Shown here: in pieces, positions 11,055 through 22,024 of the stretch | Position numbering within the stretch: the first letter of the stretch is position 1 | Layout: each line of letters opens with the position of its first letter | Source: Dicyema japonicum | Taxonomy: Eukaryota; Dicyemida; Rhombozoa; Dicyemidae | DNA length: 64,000 bases | NCBI GenBank assembly: GCA_011109175.1 | Contig: RDEW01000052.1 | Location: 62,001 to 126,000, forward strand | Reading direction: 5' to 3' | The notes under the pieces: generated by a model | What the model was told of the DNA's origin: nothing | Databases searched by the model: none | Seen by the model: only the letters and a program-made list of their open reading frames with translations | Translations under genes and position numbers: made by a program

Positions 11055-12720
11055 CACATTGACGTCATTCAACGTTCGAGGCTTAAAATAAAAACGGAAA
11101 AGGGGGGATGTGATAAGTGACTTAATATCATATAGGGTATGCAGTATACAGGAGACTAATGTGAGGGATGCAGTTGAGGAGAATTACGGAAAGTTTAGAC
11201 TCATACTACTAGACTCCGAATGCAACCACTACGGACTTGGCTTTGCTACACATCAATGTCTTTATGGGAGAATCCACGAGGGTCAATGACAGAATAGCGG
11301 TACTTCAGATTAAGAGTTGGAGGACTGATAATTCCTTTATATCCGTGATTAATGTCTAAGCGCCCACAATGGCGAGGGTTTCTACAAATCCCGATGAACT
11401 ATCTGTTTTATGTCACTAACGGATACCATCTCTGATTTCAAAGGCTCGTTTATGACCTTTTTGTGTGGTGATTGGAATGCTAAAGTAGGACACTGTCCGT
11501 GGAGTATACCCTGTATGGGTAGACATGACAGGAAGAGGAGGAATATGTCGAGGAAATCGCTCGTTCAATTTTGTAACATGTTTGACTATTTCATTTGTAA
11601 TTCTGCATTCGACCACAATGTGAGGCATAAGACTACGTGGACTGGACTCAAAAAGAATGGGAATAGAGACTATGTCCGGATATACAACCAGATTGATTAT
11701 GTTATATGTAAAAGATCTCTTCGTGCTTTACTAACAGACTCCCGAAGCTACGGAGACACCATCACTCATAGTAATTATAAACTGCTGGTGGTACTTTTCA
11801 GAATGAAGAGATATTTCGGAAAAGATGGAGCTAGAAAGAAGAGAGCTTATCTGGATCGTTTTATTGTGGAAAAATTATGCCACTTGGCATAGTCAACAAA
11901 AAATTGGAAAACTGTATTTAAATGTTAACAAATAATTTTAATAATTAAATATTTTTTATTTAAATAAATGATAATTTTTATTCACCATCTTGGCTCTGAT
12001 GGAATCGACTCACAGAGCGTGTCCAGAGATGCATAGCAAAAGTGGAATCTCAAATTAGTTAACTTTTCTGGTTCCGAGGACATTGCTATTAATAACAATA
12101 ATCTTGGCTCTGTCCAGTCTCCATCAGTAGGAATTCCATTCTTACTTTATGGAAATTATCCCATATTCGGCCTATCTTTAAACCTGGACGGCCGAAGTAC
12201 TCACCGATTTCGCACAGACCAATATCCCTTCTGTGTTCCACCTCAAAAATCCTGGAAAAACTCATTCTCGATCAGATTAAACCTTATCTCCTTGACGTAT
12301 CCTTCCAACTTGGTTTTAAGAAGACTCGGTCCAAAACCACTCACTTTATTTGCTTGACGAAATTCATCAAGGAAGGCCTACAATGTAACCTTGGCATCAA
12401 AAGACCTTTTGTGTTCCATTGACATACAGAAGGCTTTTTACTAGATTCCGAGGAAATTACTCACCAGGAAGATTCATGGCTCTATCATTCCAAACAACTT
12501 GAAAATTTGGCTTACAAACTTCCTCAACGGATGAAGAGGAAGAGTAATCTCACATTCCAATTTTCTGTCACCAAATCTCTGCCGAATGGGGTCCCGTATG
12601 ATCCCTTCTCTCATCCATTCTCGTCAACCTTTTTATGAGCCCTTTCATATTTGAAGAGGATTAACCAAAGCTTGCAATGATCGAGGTTACCTTACTCCTT
12701 CTTACTTCTGTAGAGAACAT
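11055..12720 (+). pseudogene. Non-LTR retrotransposon: AP-type endonuclease plus reverse transcriptase, decayed
   Basis: Order is typical of a LINE second ORF. The endonuclease begins at TSFNVRGLK (about 11065) and continues through QETNV and GFAT to CGDWNAKVG (11465-11490), FCNMFD and YNQIDYVIC (11685-11715). The longest intact stretch is 11410-11892. After an AT-rich gap at 11900-11990, the reverse transcriptase fingers follow in frame pieces: RPISLLCSTSKILEKLI (12220-12270), QLGFKKTRSKT (12305-12340), then a broken palm ending near PNGVP (12590). Many stops and shifts make it inactive. The same family occurs at 50421-51430 and 52840-53765. Confidence 0.8.
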
Positions 12721-13494
12721 AATTCTAGCCAATTTTGGAATAAGTTTAATGTTGTCTTTTACCAAAAAACTGTATGGTGTCAATTGTGATGAGATCGAAT
12801 GTGTCATAAAGAGGGGACAATGAAAATGAAGAAATTACATATTTTTTCAGCCAAAATGTTGACGTTGGTGATAATAACCTGACATTGATGCCACTACAAA
12901 GATGGAAGATTGTCCCTTCGATAACATTGATGCACAAAATACATCCTAGGATCATCTATCAGGCATGGATGGTTGGTGGAAAAAATGCATAGATGTGGTG
13001 GGTAGTCTATTTTGTTGTAACTTAAGGAATACGTGAGAGGCAAGGAACGTGAATCACAAGGATTCAGTTATACGGCCGATACGTACTTGTGTGGGCTCGA
13101 GGGAGGAATATCTGGCCACGTTGAGATCTTTGTTAAGCGTACTGGGACACGTGATTTGTTATTGTGGAGTTACTGTGGTCTGGTCATACCCTCATAATAC
13201 TTACTATTTATATATTCACCACTTCGTTTGGACTTCATATTGAGAGAATGCTTCGTATCAACGTGGTTGTTCTAATATTTCTTCCAGGGACTCCAAAATC
13301 CCTTCATCTCAAAAAATTGTGAAGGATCACCCGAATTTAGAGTTGACTCACTTTCAGTCATCTTATCAATTTGTACGTAAAAATTGATTTTATTAAAATG
13401 CAGTTATTCTTAAATGCACTGTAATTGGACTGTAATACACGTGTCGCACTAAAAGGATAAATTATTTACGTTATACTGTAATGTCGGAACACGA

Positions 13495-13715
13495 CCTCCT
13501 GAGGAAAATTTAGCCAGACACGCAGAAATACTGCACAATCAGACTCAGAAATTAATGGAACGAGAAAAGAGACTAAGCCAGATTGATAAAAGTATAGAAA
13601 AATTCAGACGATCTTCCAGCGTAGTTGAAAAAACAACACATTTGATACAAAAATCATTTTTGAGGTTGGAGACTGTGATGATGAGTTTACTAACAATTAA
13701 TATAGTTTGATGAGT
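13495..13715 (+). CDS. Possible coiled-coil exon, SNARE-like heptads
   Basis: An open plus frame without a clear start encodes about 70 residues of helical heptad character (LARHAEILHNQTQKLMER, then IDKSIEKFRRSS, HLIQKSF). The pattern recalls small Golgi SNAREs but no diagnostic residue settles it. A branch-point-like TTTACTAACA and an AG at 13704-13708 could end an intron leading to a further exon. It may equally be a chance open frame. Confidence 0.25.
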
Positions 13716-15045
13716 CCAATCAATTTCACTGTCCCCCGCACTTTATTGGTGTACTATGATATTTATTGATGATCACAATGAAGATTCAAAAGGACAGTTC
13801 ATTCGGTCAACTCGTGGTTTAGGTTGTTGCGTAGTCTGAAACTGACATGAATCGGTCCTTTTTGCTGGATTTCTCCACGCCAATCAAAATAGCTCTCTTT
13901 GGTGTTATTTCAAAATTGACTAGCTTGGGATGTCGACCATTTCGGATCACCAATTTTTAAATTTTTTAAATCCCCATTACCCATGGAAGACTATACATGC
14001 AACCAGGAAACTAGCATGAGGACTACTATGCTGTTCAGGATAACGATTTAACAAACTTACAAGGACCTCTTATTACCCCCCGAGATCGTAATTTAGGAGA
14101 AGAAACCGATCATCGGAAGGAAAGAACAAAACCAGTCATTCAAAGAACATGATTTTTTAATATCCAACTACAATTTTGACTGTACAGGATTCGAACCCTA
14201 CATTTCTCTCGTTCTGGACTTATGGTTTTCTGATGTCTCCCAATTGCATGACCTTTTGTGGTAACAAAAAAGGAAGAGATGTGGTTTTTTCATTATTAAA
14301 CTGACTTTCACTTGTAATATGACAAAAATCCAAAAATCGAGATTATCACTATATACGGATTCCGAGAGAGATCTAGCGTGTGGCGTAGTTTGGTGGACTA
14401 AATCCCATATAACTTGAACCTCTTCCCCGTTCTTATGGTGAGTGGAACATATGAGGAAACAAGGAATTTGGGAAGCTCGGAAACTGATTTTGATATAATG
14501 ATTAGTACTGAACCTGGGAAATTGAGATATTTTATAATTTTAGAATTCCGGGACAGTAAAATCTAGACCTGTCGTCCACACAGTTCCCACATCCAGAGGT
14601 ATGTAAAAATTGAAAAAGATAATTATAACATTTTCTTTTCAATCAAAATCCCTTCATTTTAGAGCAGACTGTGATACTGAGGACCTCATCTGGCTTTACT
14701 TCACTTATGCTGTCCTCTTAGATAGCGTGGGTATATTTCCTTTATCCCTCCGTTAATTTAATACTTCAACTCTGAGTTAAGATATCCTTGCAGACAACAA
14801 GAATATTCAGTTCATTTCACTAATCCCGGTACACCGAGAAAGTAGTTAACGACTGACTTCTCCAGTTCCCACGGTCGCAGTCGCGGAGATACAAGTCCTT
14901 CCACAACCACATCTGTAAGGATCCCCTCAAGGAATGGTGAAAGACAAGTCATTTCAAAACCACAGATGTGGAAACCTCTTCAAGAAACGTAAAAGACAGT
15001 TTTCCCATAACCACAGCTATGGGAACCCATTGGATGGGGGGGGAG
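13716..15045. other. Intergenic, no supported gene
   Basis: AT-rich with no gene motif recognised. A GGATTCGAACCC box at 14193-14204 resembles a tRNA T-arm on the minus strand but no tRNA folds around it. Confidence 0.5.
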
Positions 15046-15430
15046 CTATAGTTTTTCATTATTTTGAAAATCTATCATCCTTAAATATTTAACAAAATGT
15101 AGAATGATAATTTTATTCAAAAAACTGTTAAAACCCAAATTCGCCACCTTTGGAGATCCCAGTAATACTCCTTGGTAGACCTGTTCATTTTTATGCAATC
15201 TTTCGCGGTTCTGATATCTATGAGTGCTGAGCTTCTCAGTTTTTCCGAGTTTTACAATTTCCTCTCTCCTTTTATTCAGTTTTATTTTGGCCTTTTTCAA
15301 TATTCTGGAAACTGAAGACTGAGAGCACCCGACTTTTTTTGATATTTCAAACTGAGTAAGTCCAGTTTCGTTGTATTCTAAAACAATCCTTGGTTGTGTG
15401 GGAAATGTCTTTGCTTTTACCCATTTGCGA
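15046..15430 (-). pseudogene. Tc1/mariner-like transposase, helix-turn-helix end
   Basis: The minus strand reads VLEYNETGLTQFEISKKVG then CSQSSVSRILKKAKIK, the classic N-terminal DNA-binding helices of Tc1/mariner transposases, followed by a basic linker (KLNKRREEIVKLGKTEKLS). The frame then runs into AT-rich sequence with no DDE domain, so this is a truncated relic. Confidence 0.6.
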
Positions 15431-16234
15431 TTTTTTGTAAAATCTGATATTTATGATAATCCACATTCGTACTGATATTTGATTTTCTGATAAAATTAAA
15501 TAGATTATACTTTTGTAACGTCATATTTATTTAATATCAAAATTTCAAATTGTATTTTACCCCACGTGGTCTGTCTTTCAACAACAACGAAAATTGATTG
15601 GGACCCTCCAAACAGCCCTCTTTACAATTCCTTCTCAGATAACCCGAAGAGCCTCTAAATATGAGCTGATACCATGCCAAATGAGAAGAGCGGTACCGTC
15701 TTCCCCAAAAATTGACCTCTCCCTTGTCGGCCTGAGATCACTTATCTCAGATATTCATTTTCTCTTTTAACCTAATGATCCTGAGAATTTATGCATGGGT
15801 TCCTTGATGAACTGCGGAGACGTAAGAGGAGGAAAGTTGCATGGAAAAAACTAGTAGAACGGAGAGCGAAGAGCAGTACACAAGCGGAACCCTAAGGATT
15901 CATATGCTTACGGTAACGATGGACTGCAATAACCAAGACAGTGAACCATTGCTTCATTATCTTTTGGCCTTATTATTAACAACATACTGTGATCCTCGGT
16001 TATCATTCAGGTTGTTTCTATTTTGGTTGGTGTAAATTTGAGTCCAAATCCTACCTGCATCCGACAATTTCTGGGTTTTGATGTCTCCAGAGTTGTCACA
16101 TTGTTCAAGTCTCTCAAACCGGTCGTTTTTTGTTGAACAGATTTTTTCAGCAGAATTTTAGAAATGACAGATTAAATTAGGAATAGTTAAACTCCATATT
16201 TTTTCAAAAGTTATGATAACTAATGGACTATCGG

Positions 16235-16345
16235 AGGATGGAATTGGGAACAAACAAACCCTCTCCTGAGTTCCTTTCTTGGATTAATTAATTGTGACAG
16301 TGCTGGGCTTACCAAATTGTAAGCATGTGGTTAATAATAATAACA
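16235..16345 (+). repeat. Retroelement 3' untranslated block, copy 1
   Basis: Shares TTGGATTAATTA, then GGCTTACCAAA.TTGTA.GC.TGTGG.TAA with 56010-56100. At both sites it lies upstream of a nuclease-type retroelement C-terminus copy. Confidence 0.4.
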
Positions 16346-16847
16346 CCAGAGACCACGGTTACACAGACAAACTAATCACGTGATCTCAGCACGCTCTAGC
16401 AGAGACATCAACTTGTCCCGACGTTCGTCCCACACAAGACGTATCGTCCGAGTGACTGGATCTTCGCAGTCACGACCACGCGTTCCACAGTTCATGCGTA
16501 TCATGGCTTCAAGAGGCAGTGGTGGCTGGAACTCTCCAGATATCCAGCGTTCCATGATTTGGAGGCTTTTTTCGGCTAGCTCGATCTTCAAGACAAGAGA
16601 TGAATGTGCCCCTGATACCATAAGCGTAAGAAATGCATGGTTCAATGTATTATTTGTATATAGTTCTCAAAATAGGATGATTTCCGTACTTCCATAAAAT
16701 ATGCATGTCAAAAGTCACCCAAAGGATCCTTTGAAATCTAAAGGGATAACTCCATCATTTGTTTTCAGATCGACCGTCCGTATTCCCAGTCTCTTTCTGC
16801 TGTAAATAGAGTTGTGGCAGAAAAATAAGTAAAATAAATTTTTTTTA

Positions 16848-17905
16848 AATAATTTAGAAAAATAAGTAAATAATAAAATAAATTTGACACGCCTCGGTGG
16901 AACGGGTCTCAGGTCGGCGCTGGAGATCGCCTATCCAGCATATGTGTCATCGCTCTCAAGTGGAAGCCTTTTGGTCCAAGAAATCCTACGTATTACAACC
17001 GGACTCTCTTGGGAAAAAGTCTTCGACGAAGCTCGTTGCGAATGGTGTGAAACTGGTTTGGATATGCCGAACGATCCTTCGAGGCAACGTGACTGGGATG
17101 ATATTTACTCCAAGAATATCTTCGACGTGCTAAAGTCTGAGGCCAACCAGCATCGTCTTGCATGCCTCGTGTCCGCCGCCAACCATGGGAGCGGAGCGTG
17201 GCTGGATGCACTCCCGTCTTCCTCCCTGGGGACCCTATTGGACGATGACTGTATTCGGATTGGAATCGCACAACGCCTGGGAGCTGATGTTTGCGTCGAA
17301 CACCAATGTCGCTGTGGAGGGATCGTCGATGCCAAAGGGCTGCACCCGCTCTCGTGCAAAAGGAGTGCGGGCAGAGCACCCCGCCATGCTGCTATGAACA
17401 ACATTGTCTTGCGAGCTCTTGAAGCGGCAGGCTTCCCGGCAGTATTGGAACCTGTGGGATTGGACCGCGGAGATGGGAAAAGACCGGATGGGTTAACTGT
17501 CTTTCCGTTCACTGAGGGAAAATCGCTCGTATGGGACTGCACTGTTGTGGATTCTTTCTCGAACTCGATGATGCTCAGCTCGGCGCAGTCTGCTGGATCG
17601 GCAGCCGATATGGCCGAAAAAATCAAGATTAAAAAATATGGCAAAATTGGAGACCGCTACCGTTTTGTACCGATAGCAATCGAGACGTCTGGTGCGGCTG
17701 GAAGTATTACAGCCTCTTTCCTAAAGGAAATCGGGGGAAAATTGGCCCACCGCAAGAAAGACGTGCGGGAAGCGGTCTGGCTGAGGCAAAGAATTGGTAT
17801 CGCTGTTATTCGCGGAAACGCTTACTCCGTGATGTCAGCAGCCGCTCTCCCCCATAGTTAATAAATAATAATTTAGAAAAATAAGTAAATAATAAATAAA
17901 TTTGA
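16848..17905 (+). mobile_element. 5'-truncated retroelement insertion with about 39-bp flanking direct repeats
   Basis: A relatively GC-rich block (about 16890-17862) sits in very AT-rich DNA. It is bracketed by near-identical direct repeats, 16848-16886 and 17867-17905, both containing TTTAGAAAAATAAGTAAAT and AATAAATTTGA and differing by one A. The simplest reading is a young, 5'-truncated target-primed insertion with a long target duplication. Confidence 0.65.
16884..17861 (+). CDS. Retroelement C-terminal zinc-binding and restriction-like nuclease region, intact frame
   Basis: At 325 codons this is among the longest uninterrupted frames here. It starts inside the protein: LGGTGLRSALEIAYPAY is the end of the reverse-transcriptase thumb in this family. 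Then come LDALPSSSLGTLL, a Cys/His cluster (CVEHQCRCGG, GLHPLSCKRSAGRAPRH), EPVGLDRGDGKRPDG, LVWDCTVVDSFS, VPIAIETSGAAG and the tail RIGIAVIRGN. The D and RPDG/WD motifs suggest a PD-(D/E)XK-like nuclease that nicks the target for reverse transcription; that activity is inference. The copy lacks the reverse transcriptase and a promoter, so it is probably not expressed, yet the frame is undamaged, which suggests recent arrival. At least twelve decayed relatives lie elsewhere in the window. Confidence 0.85.
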   Translation: MTRLGGTGLRSALEIAYPAYVSSLSSGSLLVQEILRITTGLSWEKVFDEARCEWCETGLDMPNDPSRQRDWDDIYSKNIFDVLKSEANQHRLACLVSAANHGSGAWLDALPSSSLGTLLDDDCIRIGIAQRLGADVCVEHQCRCGGIVDAKGLHPLSCKRSAGRAPRHAAMNNIVLRALEAAGFPAVLEPVGLDRGDGKRPDGLTVFPFTEGKSLVWDCTVVDSFSNSMMLSSAQSAGSAADMAEKIKIKKYGKIGDRYRFVPIAIETSGAAGSITASFLKEIGGKLAHRKKDVREAVWLRQRIGIAVIRGNAYSVMSAAALPHS

Positions 17906-18014
17906 TTTTCAGTGGCGCCTGAATGAAATAATTAATAAATCATCAATTTATTAAAATAAATTAAAATATTTAGAATTTTTTATGTTTTGGAGGTGTTTCC
18001 TAATTTGACTTTTA

Positions 18015-18680
18015 AAATGGTTGGAATTGAAATCCTAATCGAAGGAAGATACGAAAATGTCTGGGAAGATTTTTTTATAATGATTGCCCCAGTAATGTAA
18101 ATATTTATATATTTTTAGACGATTTTAAAACTTCCGTGATGAATAACAACGACGAAGTAATATATTTGAAGGCGATTCAGTGACCCTGACTCACCCGATA
18201 ATAGGAACTGTATTTGCGAATCTTTATTTAGAAAGACTTCTCTGAAAAGGGGACACTGTTTATAAGAGGCAGTAGACAAACACGAATGGTTTGTCATTTT
18301 GACAACGGACATAAGAAGCTTGTATTTAGAACTATACTATATGACGTCATCCACACTGGTGATGTCAGAAAACGGAATTATTACTATCAATGTGAATTTT
18401 GAAACTGGAAACAAAGTATTGGTGTTTATTTAGATGTCTAAGCCAAGGAAGAAATGGCATACAGAGTTACGGAAGACTGGTTTTCTCTTATAAACGACGC
18501 TTTCGGAGCATACAAGCGGATAAAAAACAGTTTTCTGTCCAGTACGAATGTCGTTCCAAGTTGATGGCACGTTTGAACATATTGGTTCAAATAGTTATGG
18601 GTTTTTACATTGGTCTTGAAATAATAAAAAATAACTATTCATATTCGTACAAGCTATTTTGGTACACATTATTAATTTAA
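18015..18680 (+). CDS. Possible multi-exon gene, not resolved
   Basis: Several plus-strand pieces look coding. KDFSEKGTLFIRGSRQT and its continuation to 18400 is preceded by a plausible 22-nt intron (18206-18227) that joins it to HPIIGT. A later piece around 18455-18560 reads AYRVTEDWFSLINDAFGAY. The end (18560-18680) carries a hydrophobic LNILVQIVMGFYIGLEII. I could not chain these into one frame or name a family; treat it as a candidate locus only. Confidence 0.25.
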
Positions 18681-19052
18681 TTTGAGCGAAGTGGACTGTA
18701 AAGGCAGCCTAAATAATAAATTTGAAAAGTTGTCTTGCTAGTATGTCCGGAATATTGATTATAGAGTAATTATGCTTAGGGACAATTTTCATTATTTATC
18801 AGATTCGACGAATTGATAGTCCCCTGGTAGTCAAGGATCTATTATGTTGAACAAGGGGGCTTCCGATGCCAAATTTAGGCATAAATCATCTGGTATACTT
18901 TGTTACAATTGACAAAATTCAAAATTTTGTAAGTTTTTCTGACCTAGTTCAAATAATTAAATAAATTCAAATAAATTGAAGACGGGATACGAATTAAAAT
19001 TAGTTAGTTAGAGAGATTAATGCAACGCTTTCCTGTATTTCATTTTGTGATT

Positions 19053-20278
19053 TCAGTTTGATAAAAATAGCGAAATGACAAATATGAATATTATTTCAAC
19101 AACTACACACACGATTCCAATTATTTGATTTTTCATCAATTTTTTTACGGCGTTAGTTTCAAACGAAATAAGTTTTTCAAAATTTATTTTATCTAAATTG
19201 CAGTCAAGATTACTTACCATCTGCATCATAATGATGTTTAATCTTGGATTTTTTGTCTTTAATTTCTGTAGATGATTGTGTTTCAAAGCATCCTTCATCT
19301 AAAATTCAGTCGGATTTATGTACCATCTCCAATAAATTCAAAAATCAAATCATCACGGAAAAGTTGTAATTTTAAAGATGAAATTTCAATAGACACATTT
19401 TTATAGTTTTGTGAGATGGATCCACAGTGATTATATCCTCCCATTTTAATTTGCTTAAATCGCTTTTTAAGCGAAACACATTTATTTTTTTTATACCCAA
19501 CACAAACAGAAAATCTATTAATACGATATTCATTCCCATTTTGTTTATACGCCGTAATAGATATGTTAGAATATTCACCACGCAATATATATTTATTGTC
19601 ACTATAATTCTCTGTTAAGACATTATAGGAATAATCACTGAAATGTTCATTTGTTATCTACTTATCAATGCAAACGTGTACAATTTCGTTATTGTCAATA
19701 TATGATATTTTGATAATTCCACTTATTACTGCTCGGATTCTATTTTGGTTAAATAAAAACCAAATAGGCGTATTTGGGTCATTATTTGGGTTACAGTCAT
19801 TAGCTAAATAAATTTTAATTAAACCTTTTCCAGTAAAATAATACGAAAAACTTTTATCGTTATATTGCAACTTGATTGAATAAAATGTAACAGATATATT
19901 ATTCGAAAAACTAATATGAGCATAACCACATCGGTAGTAATCCCCATATTTAGTTTTAGGAATCTTTGTGATATTCGTATATCGCTTACCAGCTTAAGTA
20001 CAACAAAAAACGTACCATAATCAATTTCTGTTACTAAGTCAATAGTATAAAACTCATTGTAGAAATATGGAATAAGTTTAAATTTTATGCAAGTAAAAGA
20101 AAACAAATCCGCACCAAAAGTTTGCCATACATCTAAATGGTTCTCAGACTGTAACCTTGTTAAACTATATTCCTAAAGTTAACGAAATATATACTATTGA
20201 AGGATTCTTGTAAATTACATATGAATCAATTAATATATATCTCTCATCACATTTAATTTTGACTATTTTGCTAAACAT
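19053..20278 (-). CDS. One-pass membrane protein, six exons, unnamed family
   Basis: Predicted type I surface protein of 368 residues, no known function. The start is the first in-frame ATG (20278-20276); a signal peptide is not evident, so a leader exon may lie upstream. Introns: 20173-20194 (22 nt), 19993-20015 (23), 19638-19661 (24), 19299-19323 (25) and 19193-19217 (25, donor GTAAGT). Removing them gives one frame closing exactly. The ectodomain begins KCDERYILIDSYVIY, which faintly recalls galactose-binding lectin folds, and has scattered cysteines (FTCIK, YRCGYA, NDCNPNNDP, CVGYKKNKC, NHCGS). The C-terminus is a membrane span (IIGIVCVVVEIIFIFVISLF) with almost no cytoplasmic tail. The segment around EFIGDDEGCF resembles the gene at 29955-30410, which has an intron at the same place and phase, so the two are paralogues. 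Confidence 0.75.
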
Positions 20279-20793
20279 TATAATTATCATATAATGAATA
20301 GTTCTGTTCATGTAGTCTAAATTTTATTAGGTCAAATTTTATTTTATTTAAATTTTTATCTTAATTGTTTGATTTAATATATATTAAATATCTATGATAA
20401 AAGATATTTCATTACCATTTTTATTAAATATCTTTAATTATTGAAAATATAGTTAACATTATCAATTTCTCTCCTTAACTACTCCTCCATTACTCGACAA
20501 CGTGAGAATCTTGAACAATAATTCCAGCTTCATCATTATGCAGCTCCAAATTTTATCTTTCTACTAATCAGCTATAGAAGTCGGCAAATCACGTAAATTT
20601 GAGAGAAAACCCACGTCTCTCCAAATTCTTATTAAAGAGTAACGATTGGATTCAGAAAAGCTGTGGTACTATGAAGGAACACAGCAAAAACCTCTCATTC
20701 CTGTCGAAGTCTCTTAATTGATGGTTTAACTCCTCCTTTCTTGATGTTTCCTTTTTCGATGTTAGATAATAATAAAGTGGTTAGAGTTTTTAC

Positions 20794-21760
20794 TCACGAA
20801 TGGATGTGAGTTAGATTCCTACACTTAGATTTCATGAGTAGTTGGTCGACTGTTGATCCATTACGTGGACAAAGCATAGTGATTGTTTTCTGGTGTATTG
20901 AGTTGACTCTGTGGACCATAGTCTCCGATAGCGCGATTCTCCACGCAACGGAGGGATACTCAACGGCTGGCGCGATTGTTTGTTGGTAGAGGGTAGAAAC
21001 AGAAAAGTCCATGTTCCTCGGAGTCCTCCGGACAAGGGCGCGTAAAACGTTAATTTTCTGGAGGCCCCTGGTAATCATGTCTTTTGCGTGGGAGTTGAAA
21101 TTGAGTAGACTGTCGTACTTGACTCCAAGGACAGTGGAAGACCTTGTCACTGGAATCCGAGTGGGACCAATAAAGATACTCGGTTCATCCTTAGAACAAA
21201 GGTCCGAAGTGAAAGTGGAACAGATGGACTTGGTTGCAAAAATCGTAAGTCGATTGCCAACAATCCAATCGTGGAGAGTGTTTACATCTTTAATAACACT
21301 TCTGAGACAAAGATACTCGGAGTCTCCACCCCCTACTTGGGCTGGTTGTAGGTGTTTGACGAGACTAGGATGCATAGTTCTGCAGACTGGGAAAGATTTG
21401 AGGCTAACTTCCATTATTGTAGGTCCACAACCTGGGGTGTATTCCTCCCCCTTTTATAGAGTTTGATTGCTTGGCAGAGATTATGATGTGTTGAGGTTCC
21501 ATGTAGCGTGGAATGAATAAGGTCACTGAGATGCCCCGGACGGAGATCATCAAGTCGTGGACTGCTGATTGGGACGAAAGAGAGAACGAATTCTTTTACG
21601 TCCTTTTCTGAAACGAGTAGATTGTGTATTTGCCAGGTCAAGGGAATCCGGTGATCGTTTGGGGTAGTAGGGTGGCACTTAACGAGTGTTGTGTAGGAAT
21701 GTTCGGACTCATCAAGTACATACTTTTGATCTGTAAGAATCCTCACGGAGGATGGAGTGA
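20794..21760 (-). pseudogene. Reverse transcriptase of the nuclease-type retroelement, internally deleted
   Basis: The upstream piece (21414-21746) contains FVPISSPRLDDLRPGHLSDLI, the conserved start of this reverse transcriptase family. The downstream piece (20794-21414) starts just beyond the catalytic region and carries the thumb: LGVKYDSLLNFNSHA, then YQQTIAPAVEYPSVAWR. The YADD catalytic block between them is missing, so a deletion has removed the active site. Confidence 0.75.
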
Positions 21761-22024
21761 TTCTCGTCTCTCCCTCTCCGTGAGCATAGGGAAAGCAAAA
21801 TAATCGTACCCATCCTCAGAGTCAGCTGAAGAGGCTGCCTCCCAATACTCTAGTATAGGTAGTCTGCGGAAGAAATACTGGGAGCTTTGGGAGTTCTAAT
21901 TAAGAGTATTCATGTGGAGGTAAGCAACCAAATTCACACATTCAACTTATCAAAACCCAAAGTTGACTTGATAAATCAGAAAAAACACTAAATTAACGAA
22001 TTTGATGATTACAAACAAATAAAA
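21761..22024. other. Short intergenic spacer
   Basis: A spacer between element debris and the 3' end of the OGFOD1-like gene; no feature recognised. Confidence 0.5.

Noticed and set aside
10849-11091. Independent 80-codon protein upstream of the endonuclease
   Set aside because: Its end overlaps the start of the endonuclease (TSFNVRGLK); the rest has no motif and is probably element sequence.
14150-14240. tRNA gene on the minus strand around GGATTCGAACCC
   Set aside because: Only the T-arm-like box is convincing; no acceptor or anticodon stem pairs around it.
16376-16697. Overlapping ORFs on both strands next to the retroelement
   Set aside because: Neither shows a family motif; open frames on both strands reflect the locally higher GC content.
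17105-17644. 179-codon minus ORF inside the retroelement tail
   Set aside because: Antisense shadow of the conserved plus-strand protein.
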